A stretch of DNA of 64,000 bases from Actinoallomurus oryzae (lineage in GTDB: Bacteria > Actinomycetota > Actinomycetes > Streptosporangiales > Streptosporangiaceae), in assembly GCF_039541955.1 (NCBI RefSeq), contig NZ_BAABHF010000019.1, positions 62,001-126,000 on the forward strand. Reading direction: 5' to 3'. The position numbers and the translations under genes are program-made. The notes beneath the pieces are model-generated. The model had not been told where the DNA came from. It made no database searches and worked only from the letters and a program-made list of their open reading frames with translations. This document shows positions 17,694 to 26,941 of the stretch, piece after piece (position 1 is the first letter of the stretch; each line of letters starts with the position of its first letter).

Positions 17694-18188
17694 CTAATGA
17701 GGTTTCCAGGGGACGACCTTGTCGATCGGGCCGCCGATCCCTCTGTCCGGCAGCCCGGGAGGGCAACGAAGGTTCGAAATCTCGACGCGAGGAGATGTCG
17801 AGGAGAGACGGGATGTCAATCGGGCGCACATGCGCACCGTCTTCTCGGTGTATCCCCCGCCGAACCCGTTATCCCCTCCCCCACGTTCGGTCGTCGTGAC
17901 GTCGTAGGTCTGAACGCTCTCGGAGAAGTGGCTCTGGAGCAGGGTCATCCGAGCCACGAACATCCGTTGTGTCAGGTTCTTTCTCGCGAGCTCGTAGTTG
18001 GCGTGAGCATCGGCTGACGATGTTGACCAGTAGCCCACGAACCTCGCGGCCCGTTCGATGTCGCCGCGGGCCAGCTTCGTCGCGCCGGCTATGGCCTCGT
18101 CATCGGCGGATGGCGAGGAGCACCCGCACAGCGCGGCGGTGGCGAGCAGCCACGCGAGCCCGCCCGCCACCGCCCCGAGGTGTTTCAT
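17694..18188 (-). CDS. small putative lipoprotein, unknown function
   Basis: A 164-residue protein with a lipoprotein-type signal (LAWLLATAALCGCSS). The two Cys make the exact lipobox uncertain: AALC or LCGC. The mature part has an Ala-rich helical half and a Gly-rich GGGDNGFGGGY segment. I recognise no family. It starts 5 nt after the stop of the large SGNH protein gene, so it is in the same transcript and probably acts at the same place, the outer face of the membrane. Confidence 0.65.
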   Translation of the reverse strand: MKHLGAVAGGLAWLLATAALCGCSSPSADDEAIAGATKLARGDIERAARFVGYWSTSSADAHANYELARKNLTQRMFVARMTLLQSHFSESVQTYDVTTTERGGGDNGFGGGYTEKTVRMCARLTSRLSSTSPRVEISNLRCPPGLPDRGIGGPIDKVVPWKPH

Positions 18189-18193
18189 TCCGA

Positions 18194-21100
18194 CTACATG
18201 CCCATCGTCCGCAGCGTCGCACTGAACACTCTGGAGTAGGTCGTCGCTCCAGCGATCTTCGGGTGGAATGATTGGGCGGAGACGGCCGGAAGTCCGGGAA
18301 TTCCAAGGACGGGATCGCCCGTATCACCCGGCGTCTGGTCAGTCACGATCCCGTGGATCGTCTCCGGATCACCGCAGATGGCCTGTCCGGCGAAGGAGCT
18401 CCGCGGGTCGGCGAAAGTGACCGGTGCGCCGTCCGCGGTGGCATCGGCGGCGGCTCCGCTCATCTGCTCATCCAGCAGGTCGGCCATTTGGTTCATCCAG
18501 GGAGCCTCTGCCGTACCGATTCCGACGATGCACTGGCCGTTGCCGTCCAGCAGGCGGGGGTACCCCATGAACAGGATCTCCGCGTTGGGTGCCTGGCGAT
18601 GGATTTCCAGCAGAACCGTCTTCATCGCGTCGCGCACGGGACCTTTGATGCGTGTCGGCTCAGCCGAGCTGAGTGGCTCCGTGTCGCCCGAGAGAGTCGA
18701 GTCCTGGCAAACCTCCGGCCCCGCCCTGTAAATGCACTGCTTGACGATATCGGTGAAGCGTGCGTTGTTTCCGCCGATCGAGATCGTCACCAGCGTGGTG
18801 TTGACGTCCAGATATCCCTGGGACAGCTGAGGGAGCTCACCGTACTCATCCGATCCTCCGGAGATGCCTGCGACATCGCCGGAGAGAACGTTGCCGGTCT
18901 TCGCACCAGAGCAGGCGATGAGGTGGTAATCGAGTGCCGGGTCCCAGTGATCGGATCGATAACCCACGCTGTCGCCGTCGTCGGCGAGGGTCCCCTGCCG
19001 GGACCATGCGTTGGGCGAACGATGACAGGCGTCCCGCCAGGGCGCCTTGTCAGGGCCGTCGACATCGGTCTCCTTGTAGTAGTCGCTGGGGTTGCTCTGC
19101 GCGGACGCTCCCTCGCCGGAGGAGTAGGAGTCACCCAGCGACACCACGATGTTCTTCGGCTTGGCCGACAGCGGCTGGATGGCGATGGAGTCCCACGCGA
19201 GGTCTTCGATACCGCTGCCGTCCTCGGTCTCGTTCTCCAGCGTGACCTTGGGCGTGCCGGCGAACTTGAAGACTCCCAGGGACACCCACTTGTTGGCCTG
19301 GGTTCGTTGCTCGACCACGCGGTGTGAGTGGAGAACGTCGTTGAGCACGTAGTCGGCCTGACGGGTGTGGGCGCCGTAGTCCGGAGTGTGGATCATTACC
19401 CGGGCCCAGCCGTTGACCGCCTGGTTGAGGGTCCAGCTTCCCTTCACCGCGAATATGCTCCCGGACGGGCGGGTGTGAACGAGCCAGAAGTGCCCACCGC
19501 TACCACCGCCGAGCTGGTGCAGATCGATCTTGGAAGAGTACGTCGCGGGGTTGGTGTTGTTCGGGTCGAAGTCGAACGTGAACGTACCGGAGCTCGCGAC
19601 CGACGTACCGCATCTCGGGATGTAGGTGCCGCCGGCCACGTCATCGATCACCAGCGCTCCCGAGGGCAGGCCCGCATGCTGGTCACATTGCGGCGGGTAG
19701 TGGGTGCCGTCGGGCTGTTCCGGATAGCCCGGATCGAAACGGATCAGTTCGTGGCCGCACGTATCGTCGCAGTCGCTCTTCCAGGTCGATGATTGATGGT
19801 AATAACAGTGCAGGTCGTACAGACCGTTGTACGTGTGCGCGCAGGGGCCGGCCGGCTCACCTGACATTTCGGGGTCGGTCGGCGGATATTTCTGTCCCGG
19901 CTCGCAGTCATCGGAGGCGTCACAGAACTGATTCACCGGCGGTGTCGCCTGCAGCCGTTGGGTTTCGGTGTTCCACCACGCCGGCCGGAATCCCGGCCCG
20001 TCGGGGGTGTCGATCGACCAGGAGGCGAACCCCAGGACCTTCTCGGGATAGGTCCAGCGTTCCGGATGCGCCGCATCAGCCCAGGAATTGTTGTAGAGGA
20101 ATGGGAGGCGGTCGTGATCATACCGCGGATTGGCCGGATTGTTGAACCATCCCAGCCCCCAGACGCCGTGGTTCTGTCCGGCTTCCGACTGAGTGTGAAA
20201 ACCGCTGTTGTACGCCCAGGTGGCGAAGTACCAGTTCTCGATACGCGTGGGATCGGCGTTGTTCACCGTCATGATCGAGTACAGCTGATTCCACTTGTCC
20301 GATACCAGCTTCAGACCCGCGGCGATGTTGGCGGCGTAATCCAGGGCGATCGCTCGCTGCTGCGTGAGCGGCAAGGCCGTTTCACCGGACTTCTCGTGAC
20401 CGGCCATTCGCATACCGTCGGTCATCTGGGAGATGCCGTAACCGCAGTCGACGGCCTGACCCCAGTGAATGGTCCAGTCGGTGATCTCACCGGTCTTGTC
20501 GTCTCTCGTGAGGCCGTAGAAGTTGCCGATCAGCGGATTGCTGTACGCACCCGGCTCGGAGTAACGGTCCGCCTGCCACAGGTTGGATTCCTGGGACAGG
20601 ATCCCGAGGAAGACCTGCGGTGGGACGTGGCCGCCGCCGGCCAGCCCCGGGACGGGGAACATCCCTTGAGGCGTGTAGCTCGGCAGCCCGAACCCTCGAT
20701 AATTCGCCGGGCGGGTCACGTTGAGCTGCCCGAGCACCGCGAGATCGACGGCCCACTCGACCTGACGTGCCGTCGGTTGATAGGCCTGTGACTTGACGTC
20801 GTTACGCGGCACCGAACACCACCGGTCGTCGTCCACGGGGTTCGACGGCGATCCCGCGACCGCGCGTCCCATCTTTCGATCCGGTGCCGCGCCGGCCAGG
20901 CGGACGGGCTTGCGGCCGTCGGCGTACCGCCCGCTCACCCGTTTTCCGGGCCGCACGTCGAAACCCACCGTCTTCCCGGTCGCCGGGACGACCGCCCGCA
21001 TCCGTACGATCTCCGGGCGGTCGGCCTCGACCGGAGCGCCCACCTCGCGCATGGCCGCATAACTCGAATCCACACGTGTCAGGACGAGCCCGCCGCGGGT

Positions 21101-22081
21101 CGAGACCTGAGCGGTCGTCGACACGTTCAGATGCCGCACGGCCGACGGCAGGGCGGCGAGTTCGGAGGGGCTACCGGTAATGAACACCTTTCCGCCGGTG
21201 CCCGCCTGCAGCCCGACCTTACCGAGGGCACCGTTCGCGAGCGTCGAGGTCTGCTTTCCGACGGTCCGCTGGACCCGGACCTGGTTGTTCAATCGGTCCA
21301 GATAACTCACGCCGCCTTGACCGTCGGCCCGCAGGTCGAACGGAACGTTGGCGGTGGCTGCCAGTGGCGTCATCTTTCCGGTCGCACTGAACCGGGCGAG
21401 GAGTTTTCCATACGCCGCCGTGATGCCGCTATCGGTCGGTACGGCCGACGTGACCTGACCTTTGATCTTCAGCGCCCTGCCGGTCCGGGCGGTCGCCGTG
21501 TCAAGACGGACCAGCCGGGTGGCACCGAGATCCTCATCACCTTCCTGAGTAAGAATGGCGGACTCACCCGTCCCACACCCCGGATTGAAATAAGACAGGC
21601 TCGTTGTGATCGGGAGTTTCTTCACCGCCCCCGACCTCATGTCCACTACCGCCGTAAAGGCTCCCCGGCGGGCGAGCTCCGCCGTGTTCGTGAACGTCCG
21701 CGGGGCGTACACGACGACGGCCCGTCGCCCGGAGGCCGTGAGGCAGGCGTTCCCGATCCACTGATCGGCGTCGAGCCCGGGCTCCGCCAGCGTCGCGACC
21801 GTGCGCCAGGTGTAGCCGCTGGACGCGTCCGCCGCCAGCAGGTGCAGGCCGGTCGCATCACCAACCGTGGTCCACGTGACATCGCCCGAAGTGCGCCAGC
21901 CCTTCGGTAACACCGAATCCCGCTGCCGCGCGTCGATGGTGCCGCCCGCGGCGGACGGCGTCGCCTTCTTCCCCGCGCCGGTGGGCCCAGGTGTCGATGC
22001 CGTGGCCAGCGTCGCCGGCAGGCAGAGCGAACAGACCATGCTCATACAGACGAGTAAGATCCAGCGTCGATGAAGTTTCAT
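18194..22081 (-). CDS. large secreted multidomain protein: lytic-transglycosylase-like + golvesin-like + SGNH/GDSL esterase
   Basis: A 1,295-residue exported protein. The start MKLHRRW at 22081 is preceded by AAAGGTG and opens a Sec signal peptide. Residues about 40-420 look like a repeat-rich beta (propeller-like) region. Residues about 440-700 resemble a lysozyme/SLT fold: GILSQESNLW (probable catalytic Glu498), YGISQMTDGM and WAYNSGFH. Residues about 820-970 resemble a golvesin C-terminal-like beta domain (ADYVLNDV). The C-terminus is an SGNH hydrolase: SLGDSYSSGEG (Ser985), SIGGNNARF and SFHPK (His1273). A peptidoglycan- or glycan-cleaving domain joined to an esterase suggests cell-wall or polymer remodelling; this is inferred. 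GC content is lower than in the neighbours. Confidence 0.8.
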   Translation of the reverse strand: MKLHRRWILLVCMSMVCSLCLPATLATASTPGPTGAGKKATPSAAGGTIDARQRDSVLPKGWRTSGDVTWTTVGDATGLHLLAADASSGYTWRTVATLAEPGLDADQWIGNACLTASGRRAVVVYAPRTFTNTAELARRGAFTAVVDMRSGAVKKLPITTSLSYFNPGCGTGESAILTQEGDEDLGATRLVRLDTATARTGRALKIKGQVTSAVPTDSGITAAYGKLLARFSATGKMTPLAATANVPFDLRADGQGGVSYLDRLNNQVRVQRTVGKQTSTLANGALGKVGLQAGTGGKVFITGSPSELAALPSAVRHLNVSTTAQVSTRGGLVLTRVDSSYAAMREVGAPVEADRPEIVRMRAVVPATGKTVGFDVRPGKRVSGRYADGRKPVRLAGAAPDRKMGRAVAGSPSNPVDDDRWCSVPRNDVKSQAYQPTARQVEWAVDLAVLGQLNVTRPANYRGFGLPSYTPQGMFPVPGLAGGGHVPPQVFLGILSQESNLWQADRYSEPGAYSNPLIGNFYGLTRDDKTGEITDWTIHWGQAVDCGYGISQMTDGMRMAGHEKSGETALPLTQQRAIALDYAANIAAGLKLVSDKWNQLYSIMTVNNADPTRIENWYFATWAYNSGFHTQSEAGQNHGVWGLGWFNNPANPRYDHDRLPFLYNNSWADAAHPERWTYPEKVLGFASWSIDTPDGPGFRPAWWNTETQRLQATPPVNQFCDASDDCEPGQKYPPTDPEMSGEPAGPCAHTYNGLYDLHCYYHQSSTWKSDCDDTCGHELIRFDPGYPEQPDGTHYPPQCDQHAGLPSGALVIDDVAGGTYIPRCGTSVASSGTFTFDFDPNNTNPATYSSKIDLHQLGGGSGGHFWLVHTRPSGSIFAVKGSWTLNQAVNGWARVMIHTPDYGAHTRQADYVLNDVLHSHRVVEQRTQANKWVSLGVFKFAGTPKVTLENETEDGSGIEDLAWDSIAIQPLSAKPKNIVVSLGDSYSSGEGASAQSNPSDYYKETDVDGPDKAPWRDACHRSPNAWSRQGTLADDGDSVGYRSDHWDPALDYHLIACSGAKTGNVLSGDVAGISGGSDEYGELPQLSQGYLDVNTTLVTISIGGNNARFTDIVKQCIYRAGPEVCQDSTLSGDTEPLSSAEPTRIKGPVRDAMKTVLLEIHRQAPNAEILFMGYPRLLDGNGQCIVGIGTAEAPWMNQMADLLDEQMSGAAADATADGAPVTFADPRSSFAGQAICGDPETIHGIVTDQTPGDTGDPVLGIPGLPAVSAQSFHPKIAGATTYSRVFSATLRTMGM

Positions 22082-22357
22082 TTGACACCTTTTCGGCCAT
22101 GTAAAATGAGGCGGACACCATGCCGCCGGCATCATGCACTTCCAACAGGAGGACCGTTCCACTAAGGAACGGCGATTCGGCCAGAGCCGGCGCGGATCGA
22201 TATCTGGCGGGATCACGGCAGCAGACAAAGGCCGTACGACAACGCAGGGAGGTACTAGGCCGGCGACTTCACGAATCCGACCATGACGGCAACAGAGTGT
22301 GGGCCGACTTCCGCAGAAGACGCCCTTTGGGATTCCTACCTTTCAAACGGATAATCG

Positions 22358-22386
22358 AGTATCTCCGGGTTAAGAAAAACGGTCAA
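22358..22386 (-). promoter_or_regulatory. sigma-70-like promoter for the large SGNH gene
   Basis: On the minus strand TTGACC (22381-22386) is followed, after exactly 17 nt, by GATACT (22358-22363). This matches an HrdB-type promoter and lies in an AT-richer patch. Transcription from it would give a leader of about 270 nt before the start at 22081. Confidence 0.5.
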
Positions 22387-22945
22387 ACTACACTGTGCTT
22401 CTATTCGCTACTCTCGGCGATCAGGTCGTTCGGCTCTGGATGACTTCGCAGCTAACTGGTTTTGGTGCGTAGACCAGGTGGGGCCGTCGTCCACATCAGG
22501 ACATGGTTCAGGAAACCATTGGTGGCCGGATCGGTCCCGACCGCGAAAGGAAATCAGTCGGGTCGGGGACTGAATGCAGCGGCCGGGCACCGTCACGAAG
22601 GAAAAGAGGCGCCGCAACAGGGCGTGGCACATCTCGCTGATACAACCGGTTGGCGGCGACCTGGCCGAGGCGAGGGCCACCGGCCGGAACATCGCCTTCC
22701 AGCACCAGCCCGAAACCGCCGGGCGCAGGGACGTCTACCACCTGGGCGAGGACTCGCTGACTGATCACCTATGACGCACCATTGCGGCTGGGGTCCACCG
22801 GCACTTCCGGGTCAGCGTCGCCCGCCATATCGGCTCCACATGCTGAGCCCGGCCGCGACGGCTCGGCGCGCTTGGAGGACCGGTGCTCACGGTCGGCAAG
22901 GACACGGCCGGAGACGAGCGGACGTCGGTGGGTGGGCGGCACGCA
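22387..22945. other. intergenic region, AT-richer, no confident gene
   Basis: About 560 bp between the SGNH promoter and the snapalysin terminator. A plus-strand frame at 22574-22774 (66 codons, basic start MQRPGTVTKEKRRRNRAW) is the only protein-like stretch. It lacks a clear ribosome binding site and has no family I know. With the unusual base composition it could be the trace of an inserted element. Confidence 0.4.
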
Positions 22946-22978
22946 GCGCCCGCCGTCCCTTGGAAGGACGGCGGGCGC
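22946..22978 (-). terminator. hairpin after the snapalysin gene
   Basis: A perfect 13-bp stem (22946-22958 with 22966-22978) and 7-nt loop CTTGGAA lie 19 nt beyond the snapalysin stop on the minus strand. There is no U tract. Confidence 0.65.
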
Positions 22979-22997
22979 GATGGGTGGAGCGGGCGCG

Positions 22998-23561
22998 TCA
23001 GGGGGCGTCGACGATCAGGGCGAGGCTCGCCGGCGGCACGGCCGCGGGGCTCGCGTAGTTGGCGTCGGCGGCGGCTCGTTCCGCGGCGTTCGGTGTCGCG
23101 TTCGTGCAGGATACGCCGCCGGTCGAGCCGGACATCAGGGACGAGCACGGGCCCGGCTTGTTGTCCGGCAGGCCGAGGCTGTGGCCCAGTTCGTGTGCGG
23201 CGATGCGGATCGTGTTGTAGCCCTCATTCACCGCCTCGCGGCCGAAGTAGACCGTGCTGTGCCGGCCGCCGGGGCGGGCCGGGCCGAGTGTCGTCTCCGG
23301 CCAGCCGTCGTAGGCGACGATCTTGATTTCGGCGGTCTGGCCTGCGGTGGCCTCGACCAGGCGCACGTTCTGGACGCTGGCGTTCCAGGAGTTCGCGCCG
23401 GCGACGACGGCGCTGCGGAACTCCGCGGCCTGGCTGTCGTCGTAGTGCAGGACGATCTGTGCGAGGGGGCGTGGCGCGGCGTGGGCCGACGGGACCACGG
23501 CCGCGGAGACGGCGAGTGTGGCGGCGCAGGTCAGTGTGCGGACGGGGATGCGGTGGGCCAT
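22998..23561 (-). CDS. snapalysin-type extracellular zinc metalloprotease
   Basis: A 187-residue secreted protease of the M7 (snapalysin, SnpA) family. The signal peptide ends near VPSAHA (about residue 28). The zinc site is HELGHSLGLPD, giving His123, Glu124, His127 and the Asp133 ligand typical of M7. A Cys pair (PCSSLMSG and VSCTN) can form the family disulphide. The length fits a form with almost no propeptide. In Streptomyces snpA sits next to a divergent LysR activator; here a LysR gene lies upstream in the same direction. Confidence 0.9.
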   Translation of the reverse strand: MAHRIPVRTLTCAATLAVSAAVVPSAHAAPRPLAQIVLHYDDSQAAEFRSAVVAGANSWNASVQNVRLVEATAGQTAEIKIVAYDGWPETTLGPARPGGRHSTVYFGREAVNEGYNTIRIAAHELGHSLGLPDNKPGPCSSLMSGSTGGVSCTNATPNAAERAAADANYASPAAVPPASLALIVDAP

Positions 23562-23708
23562 GGCGGGGGCCTTCCTCGGTGGGAGATGAAAGTGCCGGAT
23601 CCCGGGGGCAAGGTCCGCCTCAGACTATTCATGACACAGTCGCGTAACAAGCAGCAAAGGCAAGCGTCACCGGATGCGGTCAGGGGCCGGTCCCGTCGAA
23701 CCGCGGGA

Positions 23709-24647
23709 CTACTCGTCGGTGTGAGTGCCGCGGCGGCGGCGCCAGGCCGCCGCCGCGGTGTCGTCGTCACTGGCCAGCACGATGCGCAGGAACTGCCGGG
23801 ACACCGGGCTGGGCCGGCGCGCGCAGGAGGCGGCGATGGCGATCTCGTACGTCGGCGGGCGCGGCCGTACCGGGACGAACCGCAGGTCCTTGACGTTCTC
23901 GGTGATCGGGACCGGCACGAAGGCGATGCCGACCCTGAGGCGTACGAGGTCCAGGATGCTCGACATGTCGGCCGTCTCGAACGTGGTGTGCCGCTGCTGG
24001 ATCCCGGCGGTGACGAACGCCCGGTCGACCACGCCGCGTACGCCCCAGCCGGGCGGGAAGTCGATGAACGTCTCCTCGATCACGTCGTGGAGATCGATGG
24101 ACCGGGCCTCGGCGAGGCGGTGGCCGGGCGGGCACGCGAGCACGACCTCACCCGTTGTCAGCGGGTACAGATCGATGCCGGGCACCGTGCCGATGGTGAT
24201 CAGCACGGCCAGGTCCATGCTGCCCTCGCGCAGCCGCTCGATGTGGCCCACGGTCCCGCGCGCCTCGGGCGCCCGCAGCCGGATTTCCACCAGGGGGAAC
24301 CGCTCGCGGAAGACGGCCAGTGACTCGCGGATGTGATCGGGGGTGACGCCGAACAGCACGCCCAGTTCCAGCGTGCCGCGCAGCCCGCCGCCGGCCTCCT
24401 GCACCGCCTGCCGCGCGTGCCGTGCGGCGGACAGCACCCGCCTCGCCTCGGGCGCCAGCGCCCGCCCCGCCTCGGTGAGGGTGACGCGCTGCTTCGTGCG
24501 GTCGAACAGCGGCGCCCCGAGCTCACGCTCGAGCGACCGCACCGACGTGGAGACGCCCGACTGCACGATGTGCAGACGTTCGGCCGCCCTGGTGAAGCTC
24601 CGTTCTTCGGCGACGGCCAGGAACACCTCGAGTTTCCGCGTGTCCAT
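23709..24647 (-). CDS. LysR-family transcriptional regulator
   Basis: A 312-residue LysR regulator. The HTH is at the N-terminus (LEVFLAVAEERSFTRAAERL, then ELGAPLFDRTKQRVTLTEAG) and a LysR substrate-binding domain follows. It is divergent from the amidohydrolase gene at 24802 and upstream of the snapalysin in tandem. Palindromes in the 24648-24801 gap are candidate binding sites, so the amidohydrolase is the most likely target; the snapalysin is a second candidate. Confidence 0.9.
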   Translation of the reverse strand: MDTRKLEVFLAVAEERSFTRAAERLHIVQSGVSTSVRSLERELGAPLFDRTKQRVTLTEAGRALAPEARRVLSAARHARQAVQEAGGGLRGTLELGVLFGVTPDHIRESLAVFRERFPLVEIRLRAPEARGTVGHIERLREGSMDLAVLITIGTVPGIDLYPLTTGEVVLACPPGHRLAEARSIDLHDVIEETFIDFPPGWGVRGVVDRAFVTAGIQQRHTTFETADMSSILDLVRLRVGIAFVPVPITENVKDLRFVPVRPRPPTYEIAIAASCARRPSPVSRQFLRIVLASDDDTAAAAWRRRRGTHTDE

Positions 24648-24658
24648 GTGATCCCATC

Positions 24659-24702
24659 ATCTCTGATTCAGATCGAGTCATCCGACTTTGATGTTGGACA
24701 TC
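24659..24702. promoter_or_regulatory. candidate LysR binding sites in the divergent gap
   Basis: ATCTCTGATTCAGAT (24659-24673) fits the T-N11-A LysR box with ATCT/AGAT arms. GATGTTGGACATC (24690-24702) is a second dyad about 30 bp away. Both lie just upstream of the LysR start and on the amidohydrolase side of it. Confidence 0.5.
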
Positions 24703-24801
24703 GATGGACAGGGGGGCGAAACATTGGAGATGGCACAGGAACTCGTCGCCCGGGGTCACGGCGGGGCAGACCGGCGCACACCCTGATCCACCTGGAGGAA
24801 C

Positions 24802-26142
24802 ATGTCCACCCTACTCATCCGCTCCGGCCATGTGACCAGCCTCGATGAGTCGATCGGCGAGATTCCCGACGGCGACGTACTGATCGACGGTGACACGATC
24901 AAGGCGGTCGGCCGAGGGCTGGAGGCGCCCGGCGCCAGGATCGTCAACGCCGCCGGGAAGATCGTCGTTCCCGGCCTGGTCGACGCGCACCGCCACGTCT
25001 GGCAGAGCGCGATCAGTGGCGAGACGTCCCCGGAGAACTGCTTGGGGACCGTGCTCGCCGAGCTTCCCGACCGGTACGGGCCCGAGGACGTCTACGCGGG
25101 TGTGCTCTGGGGCGCCCTGCGGGCGATCGACTCCGGGGTCACGACGGTCGCCGACTGGTCCCACATCATCACGACGCCGGCCCACGCCGACGAGAACGTA
25201 CGGGCCCTGCGCGACTCCGGGATCCGGGCGCTGTTCCTGTACGGGCCGCCGATCGGCGAGGACGTCATGAAGTGGTTCGTGCAGAGCACGGTGCCACACC
25301 CGTCCGACGTCCGGCGCGTACGGTCCGAGCTGCTCGGCGACGACACCGCGCGGGTCACGATGGGCCTGGCCCTGCGGGGGCCGGAGTTCTCCACCCCGGA
25401 GGTCACCGCGGCCGACTTCCGGCTGGCACGCGAGCTGGGCGTACCGATCAGCATCCGCTCCGGACTCCCGGCGTACCTGGCCCGGTCGCGGACCATCGAG
25501 ACCCTCGACCGGCTCGGCCTGCTCGGCCCCGACGTGCACCACGCCCACGGCACGCGGCTCTCCGCCGCCGATCTGGACCGGATCGCGGTCACCGGCGGTT
25601 CGATCGTGGCGTGCCCGACGGCCGACGTGTCCATGGCCAGGTCGACCGGAACGAGCCGGTTCCCGATCACCGGCCGCGCCATCGCGCACGGGCTGCTGCC
25701 GGCCCTCGGCACCGACATGGCGGCAGGCGGTGCCTCCGGGCTGTTCGCGGAGATGCGAAGGGCCCTCGCGAGCGAGCGCGAGCGCGCGATCGCCGCCAGG
25801 TCCACGCACGGCGAGACGCCGGTCCATCTCACCGCCCGGGACGCGCTCCGGCTCGCGACCGTCGCCGGTGCGGCGGCGCTGGGTCTCGCTGACCGCATCG
25901 GCACCATCAGCCCAGGCAAGCGCGCCGACCTGGTCATCGTGGACGGCCCGATGGCGTCGTGGCGGGATCCTGCCGCCGTCGTACTCGAGTCGGACGCCGC
26001 CGACGTCGACACGGTGATCGTCGACGGTGTGGTGGTGAAGCGGGCCGGCCGCCTGGCCGGGCCGGCGGCACGCCGGGCGGCGGCCCTGTGGGAGGCGTCG
26101 CGGCGGCGGCTGTCCGCCTGGACCGGACTCGTCCCCGCATGA
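24802..26142 (+). CDS. amidohydrolase (TrzN/AtzA/SsnA-like deaminase or chlorohydrolase group)
   Basis: A 446-residue metal-dependent amidohydrolase. Metal ligands include DAHRHVWQ (His63, His65) and ALGTDMAAGG (Asp); the beta-6 His is in VHHAHGTRLS. The beta-5 ligand His expected near residue 215 is Arg (PISIRSG), which could remove or alter catalysis. The composite beta domain is normal (VPGLVDAHRH; GKRADLVIVDG). The family removes amino or chloro groups from N-heterocycles. The stop is the ATGA that starts a copy of the 68-bp repeat. The divergent LysR gene is its probable regulator. Confidence 0.85.
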   Translation: MSTLLIRSGHVTSLDESIGEIPDGDVLIDGDTIKAVGRGLEAPGARIVNAAGKIVVPGLVDAHRHVWQSAISGETSPENCLGTVLAELPDRYGPEDVYAGVLWGALRAIDSGVTTVADWSHIITTPAHADENVRALRDSGIRALFLYGPPIGEDVMKWFVQSTVPHPSDVRRVRSELLGDDTARVTMGLALRGPEFSTPEVTAADFRLARELGVPISIRSGLPAYLARSRTIETLDRLGLLGPDVHHAHGTRLSAADLDRIAVTGGSIVACPTADVSMARSTGTSRFPITGRAIAHGLLPALGTDMAAGGASGLFAEMRRALASERERAIAARSTHGETPVHLTARDALRLATVAGAAALGLADRIGTISPGKRADLVIVDGPMASWRDPAAVVLESDAADVDTVIVDGVVVKRAGRLAGPAARRAAALWEASRRRLSAWTGLVPA

Positions 26143-26210
26143 CCGAGCGCAGCAAGGGAATCAAAAGACGCGCCCCTGTGGTCACCCTCCCCGACGCAGG
26201 AGGACTCATG
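26139..26210 (+). repeat. degenerate copy of the ATGA repeat element after the amidohydrolase
   Basis: It begins at the ATG overlapping the amidohydrolase stop (ATGA, 26139-26142) and reads MTERSKGIK, then ends AGGAGGACTCATG at 26210. The unit is 69 rather than 68 bp, so the second ATG is in frame with the first and the stop-restart is lost. No gene follows on this strand; the methyltransferase converges from the other side. It is an orphan, decaying copy. Confidence 0.75.
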
Positions 26211-26236
26211 ACCGGCCGGGTGCCGGCGGGGGCGGA

Positions 26237-26941
26237 TCAGGCCGGTTTGACGGCGCTGACGGCGCGGGTGCTCATCCACGGCCCGCCCCACCACATGCGC
26301 CACCCCAGCGGGCGGAGGCGGACGTCCGCCAGGCCCAGCTCCGTCAGGCGGCGCCGGTACGCGTCGGCCGCCGAGATATCGGCGATCAGCAGCCGCCCGC
26401 CGGGCCGCAGCACGCGTACGGCCTCATCGATGGCGCGCGCCCGGCCGTCGGCGCCCTTGATGTTGTGGATGGCGAGGCTGGAGACGATCACGTCGAACGA
26501 CGCGTCGTCGAACGGCAGCGCGGTCATGTCACCGGTCCGCAACTCGATCCGGTCGCGGACGCCCTCGGCCTCGGCGTTGCCTTCGGTGACGGAGATCGCG
26601 TTGCCGGACTGGTCGACGCTGCGCCACAGGTCGACGCCGACGGCGCGGCCCTCCGGGAGCCGCTCCGCCGCCAACAGCAGCACCGCTCCCCTGCCGCAGC
26701 CGAGGTCGAGCAGCCGCTCGTCGCCGCGCAGGCCGAGATCATCGAGAAGCCCGTGCCAGACCGCGAACTTGCCCCGCCTCGTCGCGTGGAGGTACAGCGC
26801 CACGCTGACCAGATTGACCGCGGCGACCGCGAACGGAATCCAGCCGAACTCGATGCCCACGCCGAACGTCACGCCGATGCCGGCGAACACCATCCCGACG
26901 ACCGTGCACGCCAGGCCGAACAGCGCGTACGGCGCGTCCAC
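26237..26941 (-). CDS. membrane-anchored class I SAM-dependent methyltransferase
   Basis: A 234-residue protein. Two hydrophobic helices at the N-terminus (YALFGLACTVVGMVF and GWIPFAVAAVNLVSVAL) precede a Rossmann methyltransferase domain: LLDLGCGRGAVLLL, GVDLW, GDMTALPFDDASFDVIV and LRPGGRLLIADI. The start is the GTG at 26941, chosen for CGAGGA 9 nt upstream; longer frames to 27151 lack coding character. The substrate is unknown. Its 3' end converges on the repeat copy after the amidohydrolase. Confidence 0.75.
   Translation of the reverse strand: MDAPYALFGLACTVVGMVFAGIGVTFGVGIEFGWIPFAVAAVNLVSVALYLHATRRGKFAVWHGLLDDLGLRGDERLLDLGCGRGAVLLLAAERLPEGRAVGVDLWRSVDQSGNAISVTEGNAEAEGVRDRIELRTGDMTALPFDDASFDVIVSSLAIHNIKGADGRARAIDEAVRVLRPGGRLLIADISAADAYRRRLTELGLADVRLRPLGWRMWWGGPWMSTRAVSAVKPA

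Noticed and set aside
22574..22774. 66-codon plus-strand frame before the snapalysin terminator
   Set aside because: No clear Shine-Dalgarno, no family and no neighbour in the same direction; too weak to call a gene.
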